From contig JALHPX010000187.1 in the NCBI GenBank assembly GCA_022842225.1, positions 1-6,381 on the forward strand: a DNA stretch of 6,381 bases, given 5' to 3'. The notes under the pieces were generated by a model that did no database searches, had not been told where the DNA came from, and worked only from the letters and a program-made list of their open reading frames with translations. The translations under genes were made by a program, and so were the position numbers. Source of the stretch: a bacterium. GTDB lineage: Bacteria > Bdellovibrionota > FAC87 > UBA2466. Of this stretch, positions 4,349-6,381 are shown in pieces. Numbering within the stretch: the stretch's first letter is position 1; each line of letters opens with the position of its first letter.

Positions 4349-6312
4349 CATATCGGACGCTTCTGGTCGCACTTCAGATTATCGCGAGTGCCGCCAGCCT
4401 AGCGGAAACCTCCGAGCTGGATCCTATCGTCGTGGAGGAGCAGAAAAGCGTTCTCGTCGATAAACCCGGAGCGGACCCAAGCGAAAAGCAAATCTACGTC
4501 GATCCCCATCGGCCGCAGAGTTTGAGCACTACGCTGCAAGTGCAGTCGCCGAGTGTTTCTCTCCGCAAATGGGGTAACGACGAAGCGTCGCAGATGTTGT
4601 CGTTACGTGGCCAAGATCCGACGCAAACTCGACTCGCTTTCAATGGGTTTCCTCTGGGGGACGGCGGTTCGGGATTAGACACCCGTTGGGTGCAGCCGCG
4701 CTGGTTGTCGCGTGTGCGCGTGTTGCCTAACGGCGATGCGCTAGGTTTGTGGCAACAATCTCTGGGCGGTGCCGTCGATATGCGGATGGATTCCGACGAG
4801 CGCCCGCGCTCAAGCGTCGGATTGCTCGCCGGATCTTTTGGTAGCAAGGGCGTTGGCGCCCGGGTCGCGACGGAAGAATTCCAGGTGGGAGTCGATGCGC
4901 GATCTGCGAATGAGGATTTTGCTTACGTCGACTCTCAAGGCACGGCGTGGAACGCTGCCGACGATAAAATGGCGATTCGGAATTTTAATCATTGGTGGCG
5001 AGTGGCGGTTCTTCCGCGCTATCAAACCCGAATCGCTTCTCATCCGCTTTCCGTGTTTTGGTTGGGCGGCTGGGAAAAGCGGGAGCTGCCGGGCGCTGTC
5101 GGCACCGACCACCCGCAGAAGTGGTCGGAGCAACTGCACTTGTTGGGATTTGAGATTTCGCATCCCTCGTCGATTTGGACGGCGCGCAGTTTCGCTCGAT
5201 ACCGCAGCAATCGTCTGACAAGTGACTTAGCAACCCGATCTGATTCATTTGCCGGCATGCCCAGTGAGAGCCAAGAAGTAGCAGGAGGTGGGGAGCTATC
5301 AGCGCGATTGCCTGTCGCGGAGAGTGTGAGTTTTCAAACCGTTGCCAGGGGATGGACGGAAAAATTAACCAACCGCTCGTTCTTTGGACAACTTCAGACT
5401 CTCGACGGCAGAAAGCACGGGGCAGCCGCTGTTCCCGCGATTGTGTGGAGAGATGAGGGGCGCGGCCCTTTCGAAATTTGGTTGGTTGGCCCAGTAGAAG
5501 CTGATTTTCTTGAGCCCGTGGCGGGAGTGTTTGGCTACGTGCCGCAGCCTGCCCGGCGATTTGTGCTCTTTAGTCCACGACTGAGTGGGCTACTGCAGGT
5601 AGCGCCTCGTCTGCGATTGCGCACGGGAGTGGGCAGATACCAGCGTAGTCCGGGGCTCTATGATCTGTACGGGGATTCGCGCGGACTTGCACCGAACCCC
5701 ACTCTCACTAACGAGAGTGCGTGGAAGACGGAGTTGGGTCTGGATACCGATATCGGACACTGGCGCCTCTCCACGACTTCATCTCTGAGTTTTAACGGCG
5801 ATCTGCTTGTTCGCGTGAGCAACGGGCCGACAACTTCCATCGTTACCAATATTGGTAAGAGCCGCATTTTTTCACAGGAGGTCTCAGCCACGTTTGCAGA
5901 TAAGGGCTGGAGCTTGGGAGCAACCGCACAGTATTTATCGACGATTAACCTAAGCGAGACTCAGTATTACACCGGTCGCGCATTGCCCTATCGGCCCCAG
6001 TTGCGTTTGGCGGCGGATCTGGAAAAGCGCTTGGGCCGCTTTTTTGCAGGGTATACCTGGCAATGGCAGTCGGCTTTCTACGCCGATCAGGCCAACGTTA
6101 AAAAGGTTTCTCCGTTTTCAGAGCATGGATTGCGCGCGGGATTTGCGAGTGCGGATTGGGGAACTTGGAATCTGGAGGTCGCAAATCTATTCAATGTTAC
6201 CTCCGTCAGCTCCGAGATCTTGGGAATATGGACGAGAGAATCGCCTAGCGGGTTGTCGGGGTTTCCGTATCCGGGTAGAAGGGCCTACCTAACGTGGAGT
6301 TATTTGTGGTGA
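4327..6312 (+). CDS. TonB-dependent outer-membrane receptor
   Basis: The 661-residue protein has a signal peptide (KKTYR, a hydrophobic stretch at about 11-24, likely cut near SLA/ET at 24-27). A TonB-box-like DPIVVEE follows at 32-38, then a plug domain at about 60-155 (SLRGQD at 92-97, LGGAVDMRM at 146-154). The rest, about 160-661, is a barrel with the conserved NPTLTNESAW block (457-466) and a terminal aromatic W661. It should import a scarce ligand using TonB energy; size resembles BtuB-like or siderophore receptors, but the ligand is undetermined. The plug end reads RVRVLPNGDALGLW where the family usually has a R-x-E-V-x-R-G-P-type stretch, so it is divergent. I saw no cysteines. The start is GTG, forced by TAA immediately before (4324-4326) and the lack of nearby in-frame ATG, and it has no visible Shine-Dalgarno sequence. 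A lipoprotein gene is coupled to the stop. Confidence 0.92.
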   Translation: MIDFTKKTYRTLLVALQIIASAASLAETSELDPIVVEEQKSVLVDKPGADPSEKQIYVDPHRPQSLSTTLQVQSPSVSLRKWGNDEASQMLSLRGQDPTQTRLAFNGFPLGDGGSGLDTRWVQPRWLSRVRVLPNGDALGLWQQSLGGAVDMRMDSDERPRSSVGLLAGSFGSKGVGARVATEEFQVGVDARSANEDFAYVDSQGTAWNAADDKMAIRNFNHWWRVAVLPRYQTRIASHPLSVFWLGGWEKRELPGAVGTDHPQKWSEQLHLLGFEISHPSSIWTARSFARYRSNRLTSDLATRSDSFAGMPSESQEVAGGGELSARLPVAESVSFQTVARGWTEKLTNRSFFGQLQTLDGRKHGAAAVPAIVWRDEGRGPFEIWLVGPVEADFLEPVAGVFGYVPQPARRFVLFSPRLSGLLQVAPRLRLRTGVGRYQRSPGLYDLYGDSRGLAPNPTLTNESAWKTELGLDTDIGHWRLSTTSSLSFNGDLLVRVSNGPTTSIVTNIGKSRIFSQEVSATFADKGWSLGATAQYLSTINLSETQYYTGRALPYRPQLRLAADLEKRLGRFFAGYTWQWQSAFYADQANVKKVSPFSEHGLRAGFASADWGTWNLEVANLFNVTSVSSEILGIWTRESPSGLSGFPYPGRRAYLTWSYLW

Positions 6313-6381
6313 TGCGAAAGTGGAAGCTAGTCTTTGCGGTCGTGGTTTTGCTTTGTGCTTGTTCCGACGAGAATCGATCGA
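6312..6381 (+). CDS. Lipoprotein, N-terminal fragment cut by window end
   Basis: The ATG at 6312 shares its A with the receptor stop (TGATG) and opens 23 codons to the right edge without a stop. The peptide starts MRKWK, then a hydrophobic run VFAVVVLL, then the lipobox-like LCAC followed by SDEN. Cleavage before C17 would give a lipidated protein; Ser and Asp after the Cys leave its final location open, since D at +2 rather than S is the usual E. coli inner-membrane retention signal. A GTG at 6309 in the same frame is an alternative start, giving a GTGA overlap. Because it is coupled to a TonB-dependent receptor, a substrate-binding lipoprotein of an ABC importer is a reasonable guess, but nothing in these residues shows it. 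Confidence 0.72.
   Translation, partial: MRKWKLVFAVVVLLCACSDENRS

Noticed and set aside
5700..5719. CACTCTC-N6-GAGAGTG hairpin
   Set aside because: It falls exactly in the conserved NPTLTNES codons of the receptor and has no T-tract, so protein constraint and chance explain it.
1..6381. CRISPR array, insertion sequence, tRNA or phage/attachment site
   Set aside because: No regularly spaced repeats, transposase motifs, terminal inverted repeats or tRNA-like cloverleaf sequence were seen on either strand.

Overview
The window reads as about 6.4 kb of densely packed Gram-negative chromosome. Two small predicted outer-membrane barrels, a TonB-dependent receptor and a lipoprotein start imply an outer membrane. 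Moderate G+C, the two-domain Nfu protein, and a metalloprotease with a Cys/transmembrane/basic tail would fit a Bdellovibrionota or Myxococcota-type lineage, but this taxonomic guess is weak because no marker gene is present. I see no insertion sequence, CRISPR array, tRNA, rRNA or phage gene.

Layout, left to right. (1) 1-1110, minus: N-terminal 370 residues of a CHASE2 membrane sensor whose output domain lies beyond the left edge. (2) 1138-1506, plus: a stand-alone CheY-like receiver, divergent from the sensor across only 27 bp. (3) 1503-2219, minus: a secreted, probably outer-membrane barrel protein whose stop codon overlaps that of the receiver. (4) 2220-2329: a 110 bp divergent regulatory region with an extended -10 and phased A-tracts. 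(5) 2330-2965 and 2962-3720, plus: a second small barrel-like protein joined by an ATGA overlap to a matrixin-type zinc metalloprotease with a C-terminal anchor. (6) 3698-4264, minus: an Nfu-type iron-sulfur carrier, overlapping the protease tail-to-tail by 23 bp. (7) 4265-4326: a 62 bp divergent region with a perfect inverted repeat. (8) 4327-6312, plus: a TonB-dependent receptor. (9) 6312 to the right edge, plus: the start of a lipoprotein coupled to the receptor.

Three functional groups emerge: a putative CHASE2 sensor/receiver signalling pair; a barrel plus anchored-protease operon facing another barrel gene; and a receptor/lipoprotein uptake operon divergent from an Fe-S assembly gene. 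The gene bodies are conventional families. The more unusual signals are in the junctions: apparently face-to-face promoters around the sensor start, phased A-tracts, a Trp-rich 22-codon ORF with the best ribosome-binding site ahead of the second barrel, a shared palindrome between nfu and the receptor, and overlapping convergent gene ends without recognisable terminators. I did not find convincing evidence of a wholly new multi-gene system.
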